Part shown: positions 7,904-16,841 of the stretch, piece after piece
Numbering within the stretch: position 1 is the first letter of the stretch
How the letters are laid out: every line of letters starts with the position of its first letter
Assembly: GCF_000421185.1 (NCBI RefSeq)
Contig: NZ_ATWJ01000007.1
Span: forward strand, 620,001 to 684,000
Direction: 5' to 3'
Source of the DNA: Ornithinimicrobium pekingense DSM 21552
GTDB taxonomy: Bacteria > Actinomycetota > Actinomycetes > Actinomycetales > Dermatophilaceae
DNA length: 64,000 nt
Translations under genes and position numbers: made by a program
The notes under the pieces: model-generated
Databases searched by the model: none
The model's input: only the letters and a program-made list of their open reading frames with translations
What the model was told of the DNA's origin: nothing

Positions 7904-8863
7904 TCAGTCCTCCTCGGGCGGCGTCTCCTGCCCCTCGGCCTCGTCACGTTCGGCCCACTCCAGCAGCGGCGCGATGTCGAACACCGCGTCGTCGATGCCC
8001 GCGTGCAGGTCGCCGAGGTCGGCGTAGCGCTGCGGCATCGTCAGCACCGTGAAGTCCGCGGGGTCGCACCCGGGCACCTCGTCCCAGGTCAGCGGGGCGG
8101 ACACCCGCGCGTCGGGCGTCGCGCGGACGGAGTAGGCGGCGGCGATCGTGTGGTCGCGGGCGTTCTGGTTGAAGTCGACGAAGACCTTCCGCGGGTCACG
8201 GTCCTTGCGCCACCAGGTGGTCGTGGCCTCGTCGGTGCGGCGCTCGACCTCCCGGGCGAAGGCGAGCGCGGCCCGGCGCACGTCGGCGAAGCCGTGCTCG
8301 GCCGGGATGCGGACATAGACGTGGATGCCCTTGCTGCCCGTGGTCTTGGGCCAGCCGACGGCACCCAGCTCGTCGAGCACCTCGTGCGCCACACCGCAGA
8401 CCCGCCGGACGGTGGGGAAGTCACACTCGTCACCGGGGTCGAGGTCGATGCGCCACTCGTCGGGCTGCTCGACGTGCCCCCGCCTGCTGTTCCACGGGTG
8501 GAACTCGACGGTCGACATCTGCACCGCCCAGACCACGTGCGCCAGCTCGGTGACGCACAGCTCGTCGGCGGTGCGGTTCCACCGGGGAAAGGTGATGTGG
8601 ACGGTCTCCATCCAGTCCGGGGCGCCTCTGGGCAGGCGTTTCTGGTGCACCCGCTCGCCGGCGGTGCCGTCGGGGAAGCGGTGCATCATGCACGGCCGCT
8701 CCCGCAGGGCGTTGACGATGCCGTCGCCGACCGACCGGTAGTACTCGACCAGGTCGAGCTTGCTCAGCCCCAGGTCGGGGAAGTAGACCCGGTCGGGGTT
8801 GGAGATCCGCACCGTGCGTCCCCCGACCTCGACCTCGGTGGCGGGGCTGCTGGTGGATGCCAT
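7904..8863 (-). CDS. ligD: LigD-type DNA polymerase/primase domain protein (NHEJ)
   Basis: 319 residues covering the stand-alone LigD polymerase (archaeo-eukaryotic primase) domain: N-terminal NPDRVYFP, the metal-binding aspartates in RIDLDPGD (near residue 138), TTGSKGIHVYV (nucleotide-binding Ser/His) near 175, and a third acidic strand KVFVDFNQN. The enzyme fills gaps and adds ribonucleotides during non-homologous end joining. No ligase, nuclease domain or ku gene is in the window. The start ATG at 8863 is 6 nt after a TAGGGT box on this strand, which suggests a leaderless mRNA. It ends in an acidic tail. Confidence 0.9.
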   Translation of the reverse strand: MASTSSPATEVEVGGRTVRISNPDRVYFPDLGLSKLDLVEYYRSVGDGIVNALRERPCMMHRFPDGTAGERVHQKRLPRGAPDWMETVHITFPRWNRTADELCVTELAHVVWAVQMSTVEFHPWNSRRGHVEQPDEWRIDLDPGDECDFPTVRRVCGVAHEVLDELGAVGWPKTTGSKGIHVYVRIPAEHGFADVRRAALAFAREVERRTDEATTTWWRKDRDPRKVFVDFNQNARDHTIAAAYSVRATPDARVSAPLTWDEVPGCDPADFTVLTMPQRYADLGDLHAGIDDAVFDIAPLLEWAERDEAEGQETPPEED

Positions 8864-8879
8864 GGCTGCACCCTAGCGA

Positions 8880-10382
8880 TCAGGCCTCCGCCGGGGCGGG
8901 CGCGGAGACGGCCGGCCCCCGGGGGTGCTCCTGCCGGGCCGGGTCGGGCGCCGGGGTGTCCTGCTGGCCACCGGGGGCGCCGCGCAGAAGCGTCGACAGC
9001 ACGACCACGACGGCGCCGAGCGCGACGGCGACGACCAGGGCGGCCTGCGTGCCGCCGGCGAGGGCGGCCGTGTCACCCGCCCCGCCCTCGCGCAGCCCCG
9101 CCTGGCGCCAGGAGAGCACGGCCACCGACAGCGCGGTGCCGGCCGCGGCCGCGACCTGCTGGACGGTCCCGAGGGTCGCGCTGCCGTAGGGGTAGAGACG
9201 GGGCGGCAGGGCGGCGAGCCCGGTCGTGAAGGCGGGGGTGAAGAGCAGGGCCAGGCCGGTGCTGGCGACCACGTGGCATACGAGGAAGGCCCACCAGGGG
9301 CCGACCGCGGTCGCGGTGAGCATGCCTCCGAGGGAGAGCAGCAGCAGCACCGCCCCGGGCACGACCAGGGGTCGCGGCCCGAGCCGGTCGTAGAGCCGGC
9401 CCACCTGCGGGCCCATCAGGCCCATGAGCAGGCCGCCCGGCATGAGGAGCAGCCCGGCCCCCAGCACCGACAGGCCGCGGACCTGCTGCAGGTAGAGGGG
9501 CAGCAGGATCATCACGCCCATGAGCGTCATGAAGGCCACGGACATCAGCAGCAGGGCGACCGTGAACTGGCGGTGCAGCAGGGTGCGCAGGTCGAGCAGC
9601 GGCTGACCCGTGCGCTGCAGGGCCAGCTGGCGTCGCACGAAGAGCGCCACGCCGAGCGCGCCGGCCACGAGCGCTGCCACGGGGAGCGCACCCCTTCCGC
9701 CGCCGCCGGCCTCGGACAGCCCGTAGATCAGCGACCCGAAGCCGACGGCGGTCAGCGCGACGCTGACCAGGTCCAGCGACGGGCGTGGCCCGTCGGCGTC
9801 CGGCACGCGGGCGGTGCGCAACGCCCGCAGTCCCAGGAGGGCGACGACGAGGGCGATCGGCAGCACCAGGCCGAACAGCCACCGCCAGGACAGCCACTGC
9901 AGCACGAGCCCGGAGACCGTGGGCCCGAGCGCGGGAGCGACCGAGATGGCGAGGGTGACGTTGCCCATGACCCGTCCGCGACGGTGAGGCGGCACCAGGC
10001 GCAGCAGCGTCGTCATGAGCAGCGGCATCATGACGGCGGTGCCGCTGGCCTGCACGATGCGGCCCACGAGCAGCAGCGGGAAGCTCGGGGCGAGCGCCGC
10101 CGCCAGGGTGCCCGTCAGGAACAGCCCCATGGCCAGCCGGAAGGCGGCCTCGGTGCCGAGCCGCTGCAGCAGCCATCCCGTGGTGGGGATCACCACCGCG
10201 AGGGTGAGCATGAAGCCGGTCGAGAGCCACTGCGCGGTGCGCTCGTCGACGTCCAACGAGGACATCAGCTGCGGCAGGGCGTTGACCAGCACGGTCTCGT
10301 TGAGGACCACCACGAACGTCGCGATCGTGAGCACCCGCAGCACCGTCGTGGTGGAGGACGGCAGGGCGGTGGGTTTCGACAT
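8880..10382 (-). CDS. MFS drug-efflux transporter, DHA2 (EmrB/QacA-like, 14 TM)
   Basis: 500 residues with about 14 hydrophobic helices. The first loop has the GWLLQRLGTEAAFRLAMGLF motif A region, and a GxxxGPxxGG-like segment (APALGPTVSG) marks TM5 of proton-driven exporters. The substrate cannot be told from sequence. Pfam-type MFS_1 plus the DHA2 layout suggests drug or metabolite export by proton antiport. The gene is divergent from dnaG across a 170-nt gap and has no adjacent regulator. It has a basic/Pro-rich cytosolic C-terminal tail. Confidence 0.85.
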   Translation of the reverse strand: MSKPTALPSSTTTVLRVLTIATFVVVLNETVLVNALPQLMSSLDVDERTAQWLSTGFMLTLAVVIPTTGWLLQRLGTEAAFRLAMGLFLTGTLAAALAPSFPLLLVGRIVQASGTAVMMPLLMTTLLRLVPPHRRGRVMGNVTLAISVAPALGPTVSGLVLQWLSWRWLFGLVLPIALVVALLGLRALRTARVPDADGPRPSLDLVSVALTAVGFGSLIYGLSEAGGGGRGALPVAALVAGALGVALFVRRQLALQRTGQPLLDLRTLLHRQFTVALLLMSVAFMTLMGVMILLPLYLQQVRGLSVLGAGLLLMPGGLLMGLMGPQVGRLYDRLGPRPLVVPGAVLLLLSLGGMLTATAVGPWWAFLVCHVVASTGLALLFTPAFTTGLAALPPRLYPYGSATLGTVQQVAAAAGTALSVAVLSWRQAGLREGGAGDTAALAGGTQAALVVAVALGAVVVVLSTLLRGAPGGQQDTPAPDPARQEHPRGPAVSAPAPAEA

Positions 10383-10508
10383 GGGTGGACAGACCTCGGT
10401 TCGTGGGCGGACTCATCGGCGAACAGCACGCCGGGCTGGGGCATTCCGGCCACCGGCGGCGACCGCGTCCTTTGTGGGCGGCGTCGCGGGGATCCACCGT
10501 AGGCGACC

Positions 10509-10514
10509 TAGACT
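10509..10514 (+). promoter_or_regulatory. dnaG -10 element
   Basis: TAGACT at 10509-10514, in the 170-nt gap between the divergent MFS gene and dnaG. The same hexamer precedes map and rnpB in this window. A 5' leader of about 30 nt carrying GAGGAGG would follow. No convincing -35 is visible. Confidence 0.45.
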
Positions 10515-10552
10515 CAGCCCCGACAGCGGTTTTTCGGCGAGGAGGTGGCGAC

Positions 10553-12508
10553 GTGGCGAGACGGATCCGGCCCGAGGACGTCCAGACCGTCAAGGAGCGC
10601 GCCTCCCTCGAGGAGGTCGTGCGTGACCACGTCACCCTGCGCGGCGGCGGGGTCGGCACGCTCAAGGGGCTGTGTCCCTTCCACGACGAGAAGACCCCCT
10701 CCTTCACGGTGCGTCCCGCGGTCGGCTACTTCCACTGCTTCGGCTGCGGCGAGGGTGGGGACGTGCTCGACTTCGTGCAGAAGGTCGACCACCTGACCTT
10801 CAGCGAGTCCGTCGAGCGCCTTGCCGACCGGCTCGGCATCACCCTCCGGTATGACGAGACCGGCGGCGGCCGTGGCGACCAGGGTCCGCAGGTGCCGACC
10901 GGGCAGCGCACGCGCCTCATGGAGGCGCACCGCGTGGCCGAGGAGTTCTACCACGAGGCCCTGCTGCGCAGCCCCGAGGGTCGGGCGGCCCGCGACTTCA
11001 TGCGGGGCAAGGGCTTCGACGCCGACGCCTGCTCCCGCTTCATGGTGGGCTACTCGCCCAACGGCGGGGAGACGCTGGTCCGGCACCTGCGCGGCAAGGG
11101 CTTCACCGAGGAGGAGCTGGTCGTGGGCGGCCTGGCCGGGCGCGGCTCCCGCGGCCTGTACGACCGGTTCCGGGGGCGCGTCATGTGGCCCATCCGCTCG
11201 ATCGCGGGGGACACCGTGGGCTTCGGTGCCCGTCGGCTCTACGACGACGACCGCATCGCCGCGAAGTACCTCAACACGGCCGAGACCCCCATCTACCGCA
11301 AGACCGGAGTCCTCTACGGGCTCGACCTGGCCAAGAAGGCCATCGCGACCGAGCGACGGGCGGTCGTCGTGGAGGGCTACACCGATGTCATGGCGGCCCA
11401 CCTCTCCGGCGTCGGCACCGCGGTCGCCACCTGCGGGACGGCGTTCGCCTCGGACCACATCACGATCCTGCGGCGGATCCTGCGCGACGAGGCGGGGCAG
11501 GCGCCGGCGCGGGTCATCTTCACCTTCGACGGTGACGCAGCGGGCCAGAAGGCGGCCATGAAGGCGTTCGAGCAGGACCAGCGCTGGGCCGCCCAGTCGT
11601 TCGTCGCCGTCGCCGAGGACGGGCAGGACCCCAACGACCTGTGGCTGCGCGGCGGGCCCGAGGCGGTGCAAGCCCTCGTCGACGGGGCACGCCCCATGTT
11701 CGAGTTCGCCGTGCGCACGACCCTGGCTCCCTACGACCTCGGGCTGGCCCAGGAGCGGGTGCAGGCGATGCGTGCGGTCGCACCGATCCTGGCGGGCGTC
11801 AAGGACACGACGCTGCGCCCGGAGTACGTCCGGGAGGTCGCCGGCTGGATGGGCGTCGACCCCACGGCGCTGGGCGCGGAGGTGGCACGTGCCGGTCGGG
11901 CCCCCGCCGCAGGGCCCAGGCCCCTCACCGCGGGACAGGTCGAGCCCGGTCCCCGGCCCGGAGGTGAGCGGCCGGACCGGCCGGGCACACCCCGGACCGC
12001 CCCGCCCGTGCCACGTCCTGACCTGAGCGACCCGGTCCAGGTGGCCGAGCGCAACCTGCTGCAGGTCGCGCTGCAGTACCCGTTGGCGATCGTCGCTGAG
12101 GACATGGACGAGCTGTCACCGGGCCAGCTCCGCGCGCCGATGCACCAGGCGGTGTGGCACGGGCTGCAGCAGGCCGGGGGAGTACGAGCCGCCGCCGGCA
12201 TGAGCGCGGCGACCTGGAACCAGGCGGTCCTGGGGCAGACCCCTCCGCTGGTGCACCCGCTGGTGCAGGAGCTCGCGGTCGCGCCGCTGCCGACGAGGCT
12301 GGACCCCGTGACGGGCATGCCACCGGAGGCCTACGTGGACACCCTGGTGCTGGGCATCAGGCTCGCCACGCTGGAGCAGCGCATCGCGGCGACGCTGGGC
12401 CAGATCCAGCGCGGCCGGGACGACTCGTCGGCGGAGGCGCGCCGGCTGAACGAGGAGCTCATGGGCCTGCACCGCGAACGCGCCGCCCTCAAGGACAGGA
12501 TGAGCTGA
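10553..12508 (+). CDS. dnaG: DNA primase
   Basis: 651 residues. CHC2 zinc-binding domain with ligands Cys41, His44, Cys62 and Cys65 (CPFHDEKTPSF ... HCFGCGEGGD), then the RNA polymerase core. The TOPRIM fold has the glutamate in VVVEGYTDVMA (near 275) and the DGD in FDGDAAGQKAA (near 325). The C-terminal domain binds DnaB helicase. It makes RNA primers at the replication fork. GTG 10553 is chosen for the GAGGAGG 7 nt upstream and because it starts the conserved RIRPEDVQ segment. The next gene begins 1 nt after the stop. Confidence 0.95.
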   Translation: MARRIRPEDVQTVKERASLEEVVRDHVTLRGGGVGTLKGLCPFHDEKTPSFTVRPAVGYFHCFGCGEGGDVLDFVQKVDHLTFSESVERLADRLGITLRYDETGGGRGDQGPQVPTGQRTRLMEAHRVAEEFYHEALLRSPEGRAARDFMRGKGFDADACSRFMVGYSPNGGETLVRHLRGKGFTEEELVVGGLAGRGSRGLYDRFRGRVMWPIRSIAGDTVGFGARRLYDDDRIAAKYLNTAETPIYRKTGVLYGLDLAKKAIATERRAVVVEGYTDVMAAHLSGVGTAVATCGTAFASDHITILRRILRDEAGQAPARVIFTFDGDAAGQKAAMKAFEQDQRWAAQSFVAVAEDGQDPNDLWLRGGPEAVQALVDGARPMFEFAVRTTLAPYDLGLAQERVQAMRAVAPILAGVKDTTLRPEYVREVAGWMGVDPTALGAEVARAGRAPAAGPRPLTAGQVEPGPRPGGERPDRPGTPRTAPPVPRPDLSDPVQVAERNLLQVALQYPLAIVAEDMDELSPGQLRAPMHQAVWHGLQQAGGVRAAAGMSAATWNQAVLGQTPPLVHPLVQELAVAPLPTRLDPVTGMPPEAYVDTLVLGIRLATLEQRIAATLGQIQRGRDDSSAEARRLNEELMGLHRERAALKDRMS

Positions 12509-12509
12509 C

Positions 12510-13091
12510 ATGCCCTGGTGGAGACGACCGACCCGGATCATCGGCCCCGAGGTGCCTCCTGCCGAGGGGCGCCCGGACGACCTGCCCGGGAGCGCCCGGC
12601 CCGAGCTCGGACGTGGTGAGCAGGTCCTGGCGACCGCCCGGGAGGACGCCACCGGCCACTGGCTGGTGCTGACCACCTGGCGCCTGCTCGAGCGCACGGA
12701 GGACGGGACCACGGTGCTCGACCGCCCCTGGCACGAGGTCGACACCGGCTCCTGGGACCCTGACACGTGGGTGCTGTCCGTGCTGTTCGTCGACGGGCTG
12801 CACGGGCGTCAGTGGCGCCTGCAGCGGCTGACTGGGCCCGGGCGGGTACCGGAGGTGTTCCGCGACCGGACCACGGCCAGCGTGGTGCTCACCCGCCCGG
12901 TCGAGCTGGGCGCGCGCCGTACCGCTCGTGTCACCGTGCGCACGGACCTGCAGTCCCGGGAGCTGCGCGAGCAGGTGCTGCTCGGCCGGGGCGCCCGCGA
13001 CGACGACCGCGAGCTCGCTGCCGCCGTGCTGCTGGCCCGTCAGGAGCTGCGCGAGCAGACCGGGATGGAGCCTCTCCCGCCGCCCGCGTAA
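12510..13091 (+). CDS. Conserved actinobacterial protein downstream of dnaG
   Basis: 193 residues, soluble, no signal or membrane segments. It is predicted to be rich in beta strands in the middle (HWLVLTTWRLLER, with a PWHEV strand like a PH-type domain) and ends in a helix. Genes of this size and pattern follow dnaG in many actinobacteria. The function is unknown to me. It starts 1 nt after the dnaG stop, so the two form an operon. Confidence 0.7.
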   Translation: MPWWRRPTRIIGPEVPPAEGRPDDLPGSARPELGRGEQVLATAREDATGHWLVLTTWRLLERTEDGTTVLDRPWHEVDTGSWDPDTWVLSVLFVDGLHGRQWRLQRLTGPGRVPEVFRDRTTASVVLTRPVELGARRTARVTVRTDLQSRELREQVLLGRGARDDDRELAAAVLLARQELREQTGMEPLPPPA

Positions 13092-13164
13092 GGCCGCGTG
13101 CCGACCCGGGCCGGATTTCGGCGGGGGGAGGGTCGACTGCTACAGTCTGTCCTCGCTGCACCAT

Positions 13165-13237
13165 TCCCCTGTAGCTCAATTGGCAGAGCAGCCGGCTGTT
13201 AACCGGCAGGTTGTTGGTTCGAGTCCAACCGGGGGAG
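13165..13237 (+). tRNA. tRNA-Asn (anticodon GUU)
   Basis: 73 nt folding into a complete cloverleaf: acceptor TCCCCTG/CGGGGGA, D-arm GCTC...GAGC, anticodon loop CTGTTAA with GTT, T-arm GTTGG-TTCGAGT-CCAAC, discriminator G. CCA is not encoded. A -10-like TACAGT lies at 13141-13146 upstream, and a strong hairpin (13249-13288) lies directly downstream. Confidence 0.97.
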
Positions 13238-13248
13238 CGCGACACATC

Positions 13249-13288
13249 ACGAGGGGCCGGACCCGCAGGAGCGGGTCCGGCCCCTCGT
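13249..13288. terminator. Terminator hairpin after tRNA-Asn / gluD
   Basis: Perfect 18-bp stem (ACGAGGGGCCGGACCCGC and its complement) with an AGGA loop. No T-tract follows, as is usual in high-GC actinobacteria. It is placed to end both the tRNA transcript and the opposite-strand gluABCD transcript. Confidence 0.85.
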
Positions 13289-13301
13289 CGTGCGACCGGG
13301 T

Positions 13302-14234
13302 TCAGGCCCCTCTGGTGGGGGCGTCCAGGCTGTCCGTGGGTGCGGAGCCCTCCATCGTGACGGAGGGCGCGGTGCGGGGGTCCGGCCCCCGGCGACGGCG
13401 CCGCTGACGGGACTCGATCCACTCGGCCGCCTTGGTGATCGCCCAGTTCAGCAGGATGAAGATCACCGCCACGACCAGGTAGGCCACGAAGGTGTTGGCG
13501 TTCGCCGACCCGAGCTGGCGGGTCCGGCTGACCAGCTCGGGGTAGGTGATGATGTAGCCCAGGGCCGAGTCCTTGGTGATGACCACGATCTGGCTCAGGA
13601 GCGCCGGGAGCATGGCGGTCAGCGCTTGGGGGACCAGGATGAGACGCCGGACCTGGCTGGGGGACAGCCCGACCGACAGCCCGGCCTCGCGCTGACCCGC
13701 CGGCAGCGATGTGACGCCGTTGCGCACGACCTCGCAGATCACCGAGGAGTTGTAGAGCACCAGCCCGGTCACCACGGCGACGAAGGTCACGTCCTGCGCC
13801 TGGACGCCGAGCGAGGCCGACACCTGCCGCAGGGTGGGGTTCTTCACCAGCATGACCCAGGTGAAGATCATCATGATCAGGACGGGGACCGCGCGGAAGA
13901 ACTCCACGAACACCGAGGTGGCCCAGCGCAGCGGGGCGATGTCCGACATGCGCATCATGGCCAGGACGACGCCCAGGACCATCGAGAGCACGATGGCCAC
14001 GGCGGCAGCCTTCATCGTGGCCCACAGACCGGGCAGGAGGTAGAAGGTCCACGTCACCGACTCCGTGAACGGCACCCACTTGTCGGCCTCGAACTGACCC
14101 TTCTCGGCGACCCGGACGAGGGCGAGCGCCAGGATGCCCAGGCACAGGGCGGTGCCGACGATGCCGCCGATGAGGTGCCGGCGCCGGGCCCGGGGACCGG
14201 GCAGGTCGAACAGGACGTGCTGCGCGGCGCTCAT
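13302..14234 (-). CDS. gluD: Glutamate-type ABC transporter permease GluD
   Basis: 310 residues with six or so membrane helices and the inner-membrane permease signature (EAA loop) ASLSVGLSPSQVRRLILVPQAL near residue 190. It has a short cytosolic N-terminus and a basic C-terminal tail longer than GluC's. It forms the channel with GluC for uptake of polar amino acids, most likely glutamate. Its start overlaps the end of gluC by 4 nt, so it is the last gene of the gluABCD operon. Confidence 0.9.
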   Translation of the reverse strand: MSAAQHVLFDLPGPRARRRHLIGGIVGTALCLGILALALVRVAEKGQFEADKWVPFTESVTWTFYLLPGLWATMKAAAVAIVLSMVLGVVLAMMRMSDIAPLRWATSVFVEFFRAVPVLIMMIFTWVMLVKNPTLRQVSASLGVQAQDVTFVAVVTGLVLYNSSVICEVVRNGVTSLPAGQREAGLSVGLSPSQVRRLILVPQALTAMLPALLSQIVVITKDSALGYIITYPELVSRTRQLGSANANTFVAYLVVAVIFILLNWAITKAAEWIESRQRRRRRGPDPRTAPSVTMEGSAPTDSLDAPTRGA

Positions 14235-14911
14235 CGCTTCACCGCCAGACGGGTGGACAGCCAGCTGGTCAGCAGGCCGACCGGGAGGGTGAGGGCGACG
14301 AAGCCGATCGCGACGAGCAGGAAGATCAGCAGGCCGGCGTCAGGGCGGAACTCGATCATGTTCCGCATCGCGTAGGCGATCTCCCGGTTGCCGATGGCCA
14401 CCGCCACGGTGGTGTTCTTGATCAGCGCGATGAGCACGTTCCCGATGGGTGTGATCGCACCACGGAAGGCCTGGGGCAGGATGACCTCGCGCAGGCTCTG
14501 CGGAAAGGTCAGCCCGATGGACCGCGACGCCTCCGCCTGGCCGACCGGCACCGTGTTGACACCGCTGCGGATCGCCTCGCAGATGAACGCGGCGTGGTAG
14601 ACGGTCAGCCCCAGCACCGCGAGCCAGAAGTTGTTCTCCAGGATGAAGTTCGGCCTGTCCCGCGGCACGAACTCCAGTCCCAGCTGGGCCCACAGCCCGA
14701 GGTTGGCGAAGACGATGATGAGGGTGAGCGGGGTGTTGCGCAGCAACGTCACGTAGGTGCTGCCGAACCAGTTGAGCACGCCGACGGGCGCGAGCCGGAG
14801 CACGGCCACGACGGTGCCGAGCACGAGCGCCAGCACGAACGACACCGCGGCCAGGCGGATGTTGAGCCAGAAGGCCCCCAGGACGTTGAACTGCTCGATG
14901 AGCTCGAGCAC
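14231..14911 (-). CDS. gluC: Glutamate-type ABC transporter permease GluC
   Basis: 226 residues of the HisM/GlnP permease family: a start segment facing the periplasm (FNVLGAFWLNIRL), about five membrane helices, and the EAA loop EASRSIGLTFPQSLREVILPQAF near residue 130. It pairs with GluD and the ATPase GluA. It is separated from gluB by an 80-nt gap holding a 14-bp hairpin, and overlaps gluD by 4 nt. Confidence 0.9.
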   Translation of the reverse strand: MLELIEQFNVLGAFWLNIRLAAVSFVLALVLGTVVAVLRLAPVGVLNWFGSTYVTLLRNTPLTLIIVFANLGLWAQLGLEFVPRDRPNFILENNFWLAVLGLTVYHAAFICEAIRSGVNTVPVGQAEASRSIGLTFPQSLREVILPQAFRGAITPIGNVLIALIKNTTVAVAIGNREIAYAMRNMIEFRPDAGLLIFLLVAIGFVALTLPVGLLTSWLSTRLAVKR

Positions 14912-14939
14912 GGGCTCACCTCCTCATGGTCGGGACGGG

Positions 14940-14976
14940 TGCGGCCGGCGTGCAGTGTGCCCGCACGCCGGCCGCA
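14940..14976. promoter_or_regulatory. Intra-operon hairpin between gluB and gluC
   Basis: A perfect 14-bp stem (TGCGGCCGGCGTGC and its complement) with a 9-nt loop, immediately after the gluB stop. In binding-protein operons such hairpins commonly stop or stabilise transcripts, so that the binding protein is made in excess over the permeases. That role is inferred here from position only. Confidence 0.7.
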
Positions 14977-14991
14977 GGCCGTCAGTGGTCG

Positions 14992-15870
14992 TCAGCCGCA
15001 GTGACCGCCGGGCTCCGGCGGGTTCAGCTCGGCGTTGGGGGTGTAGTCGGCCGCGCCGAGGTTGTCCTCGACGATCTGGTCCATGGTGCCGTCCTCCCAC
15101 AGCCCGGCGATGATCTCGTTGATCTCCTCGCACTGCTCGGACTCCTTGGGCAGGCCGACGCCGTAGAGCTCCTCGGAGAAGGTGTTCCCGACGACCTTGA
15201 ACTCCCCGGCGTAGTCCTCCTGGGCGGCGAAGCCGGCCAGGATGGTGTCGTCGGTGGTCATCGCGGTGATCACTCCCGAGGACATGGCCTCCATGCACTC
15301 GGAGTAGGTGCCGTACTCCTGCAGCGCGACACCGTACTCCTCGTTGACGCGAGCGGCGGAGGTCGAGCCGGTCACCGAGCACAGGATGGCGTCCCCCATG
15401 TCGTCGGGGCCGGAGATGTCGCTGTCGCTGGGCACGAGCAGGTCCTGACCGGCGACGAAGTAGGGCCCGGCGAACTGGACCCGCTGCTTGCGCTCGTCGG
15501 TGATGGAGTAGGTCGCGAAGATCATGTCGACCTGGCCCGACTCCAGCAGGTCCTCGCGCTGCCCGGAGGGCGACTCGCGCCAGGTGATCTGGTCCTCGGA
15601 GTAGCCCAGCTCTTCGGCGACCGCCTTGGCGACGTCGACGTCCATACCCGTGGGGGTCTCGCCCTCCATCAGGCCCAGACCGGGCTGGTCGAACTTGATG
15701 CCGATGGTGATGCCCTCGCCGTCGCCCTCGGCGGCGCCGGTGTCCTCGGTGGCGGCGCCGTTGCCGTCGCCCTCGTCGGTGGTCTCGCCCTCGCCGTCGC
15801 CGCCGCAGGCGGACAGGACCAGCGCGGCGACGCTCGCCGCTGCGGCGAGCCGGAAGGTGGTGTTTCTCAT
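14992..15870 (-). CDS. gluB: Glutamate-type ABC transporter substrate-binding lipoprotein GluB
   Basis: 292 residues. Signal peptide with lipobox LSAC (Cys22), then an acidic Gly/Glu/Asp-rich linker (about 24-55), then a type II periplasmic binding fold of family 3, with GITIGIKFDQPGLG at the first strand and the GMDVDVAKAVAEELGY signature. It captures the amino acid outside the membrane and delivers it to GluCD. ATG 15870 follows an AGGAGAAG site; the frame is open 19 codons further but without a signal peptide. Confidence 0.9.
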   Translation of the reverse strand: MRNTTFRLAAAASVAALVLSACGGDGEGETTDEGDGNGAATEDTGAAEGDGEGITIGIKFDQPGLGLMEGETPTGMDVDVAKAVAEELGYSEDQITWRESPSGQREDLLESGQVDMIFATYSITDERKQRVQFAGPYFVAGQDLLVPSDSDISGPDDMGDAILCSVTGSTSAARVNEEYGVALQEYGTYSECMEAMSSGVITAMTTDDTILAGFAAQEDYAGEFKVVGNTFSEELYGVGLPKESEQCEEINEIIAGLWEDGTMDQIVEDNLGAADYTPNAELNPPEPGGHCG

Positions 15871-15889
15871 CAGGTGCTTCTCCTTGATC

Positions 15890-16660
15890 TCAGTGGGTGA
15901 GGATCTTGCCCAGGAAGTCCTTGGCACGCGCCGACTGCGGGTTGGTGAAGAACTCCTCGGGGGTGTTCTCCTCCACGATCGCGCCGTCGGACATGAAGAC
16001 GACGCGGTCGGCCGCCTTGCGCGCGAAGCCCATCTCGTGGGTGACGACGATCATCGTCATGCCGCTGTGGGCCAGGCTGGTCATGACGTCGAGGACCTCG
16101 TTGATCATCTCGGGGTCGAGCGCGGAGGTCGGCTCGTCGAAGAGCATGACCCGGGGTTCCATGGCCAGCGACCGGGCGATGGCGACGCGCTGCTGCTGGC
16201 CGCCGGAGAGCTGGGCGGGGTACTTCTCCGCCTGATGGGCCACGCCGACCCGCTCCAGCAGCTCCATGGCGCGTTTCTTGGCCTCGGCCGGCTTCTTGCC
16301 GCGGGCCTTGACGGGACCGAGGGTGACGTTCTCCAGGATCGTCTTGTGGCTGAAGAGGTTGAAGGACTGGAACACCATGCCGACGTCGGCACGCAGCTGA
16401 GCCAGGGCCTTGCCCTCCTCGGGCAGCTTGGTGCCGTCGATCGTGATGCTGCCCGACTCAAAGTTCTCGAGCCGGTTGATGGTGCGGCACAAGGTCGACT
16501 TGCCCGAGCCCGACGGGCCGATGACGACGACGACCTCACCCTCGTGGACCGTCAGGTTGATGTCCTTGAGCACGTGCAGGTCGCCGAAGTGCTTGTTGAC
16601 GTCGTCGAGCACGACGAGCGGCTTGCCCAGGCCACGCTGGGGTCCGGAGGAGTCCGTCAT
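15890..16660 (-). CDS. gluA: Glutamate-type ABC transporter ATP-binding protein GluA
   Basis: 256 residues with Walker [10 protein letters not shown] (48-56), Q-loop, signature [14 protein letters not shown] (near 150), Walker [15 protein letters not shown] (near 170) and the switch His in VVTHEMGF. It powers uptake by GluBCD. ATG 16660 is chosen over an in-frame GTG at 16690: on this strand TAGTGT ends 7 nt before the ATG with no ribosome site, which fits a leaderless start. Nineteen nt separate it from gluB. Confidence 0.9.
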   Translation of the reverse strand: MTDSSGPQRGLGKPLVVLDDVNKHFGDLHVLKDINLTVHEGEVVVVIGPSGSGKSTLCRTINRLENFESGSITIDGTKLPEEGKALAQLRADVGMVFQSFNLFSHKTILENVTLGPVKARGKKPAEAKKRAMELLERVGVAHQAEKYPAQLSGGQQQRVAIARSLAMEPRVMLFDEPTSALDPEMINEVLDVMTSLAHSGMTMIVVTHEMGFARKAADRVVFMSDGAIVEENTPEEFFTNPQSARAKDFLGKILTH

Positions 16661-16734
16661 GTCGGGCACACTAGCGGCCACCTGCCGCACGCGTCATGCA
16701 TTTGGGCTGGACGTCACCGCATTGTGACCTTCGG

Positions 16735-16808
16735 TGGGCCAGCAGGGGCTTGAACCCTGGACCGACGGATTATGAGTCCGCTGCTCTGACCGGCTGAGCT
16801 ACTGGCCC
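16735..16808 (-). tRNA. tRNA with CAU anticodon (elongator Met or Ile2)
   Basis: 74-nt cloverleaf on the minus strand: acceptor GGGCCAG/CTGGCCC, D-stem GCTC/GAGC, anticodon loop CTCATAA, T-arm CAGGG-TTCAAGC-CCCTG, discriminator A, no encoded CCA. It is not an initiator, since the acceptor starts with a paired G-C. Met elongator and Ile2 (lysidine-modified) cannot be told apart confidently by eye. Confidence 0.93.
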
Positions 16809-16841
16809 CGGCGTCCGATCCTAACGGTCCGGGGAGGCCGC

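Noticed and set aside
13165-13288. Hairpin after tRNA-Asn as an attachment site
   Set aside because: The hairpin is a simple terminator; no repeat of the tRNA 3' end is found downstream.
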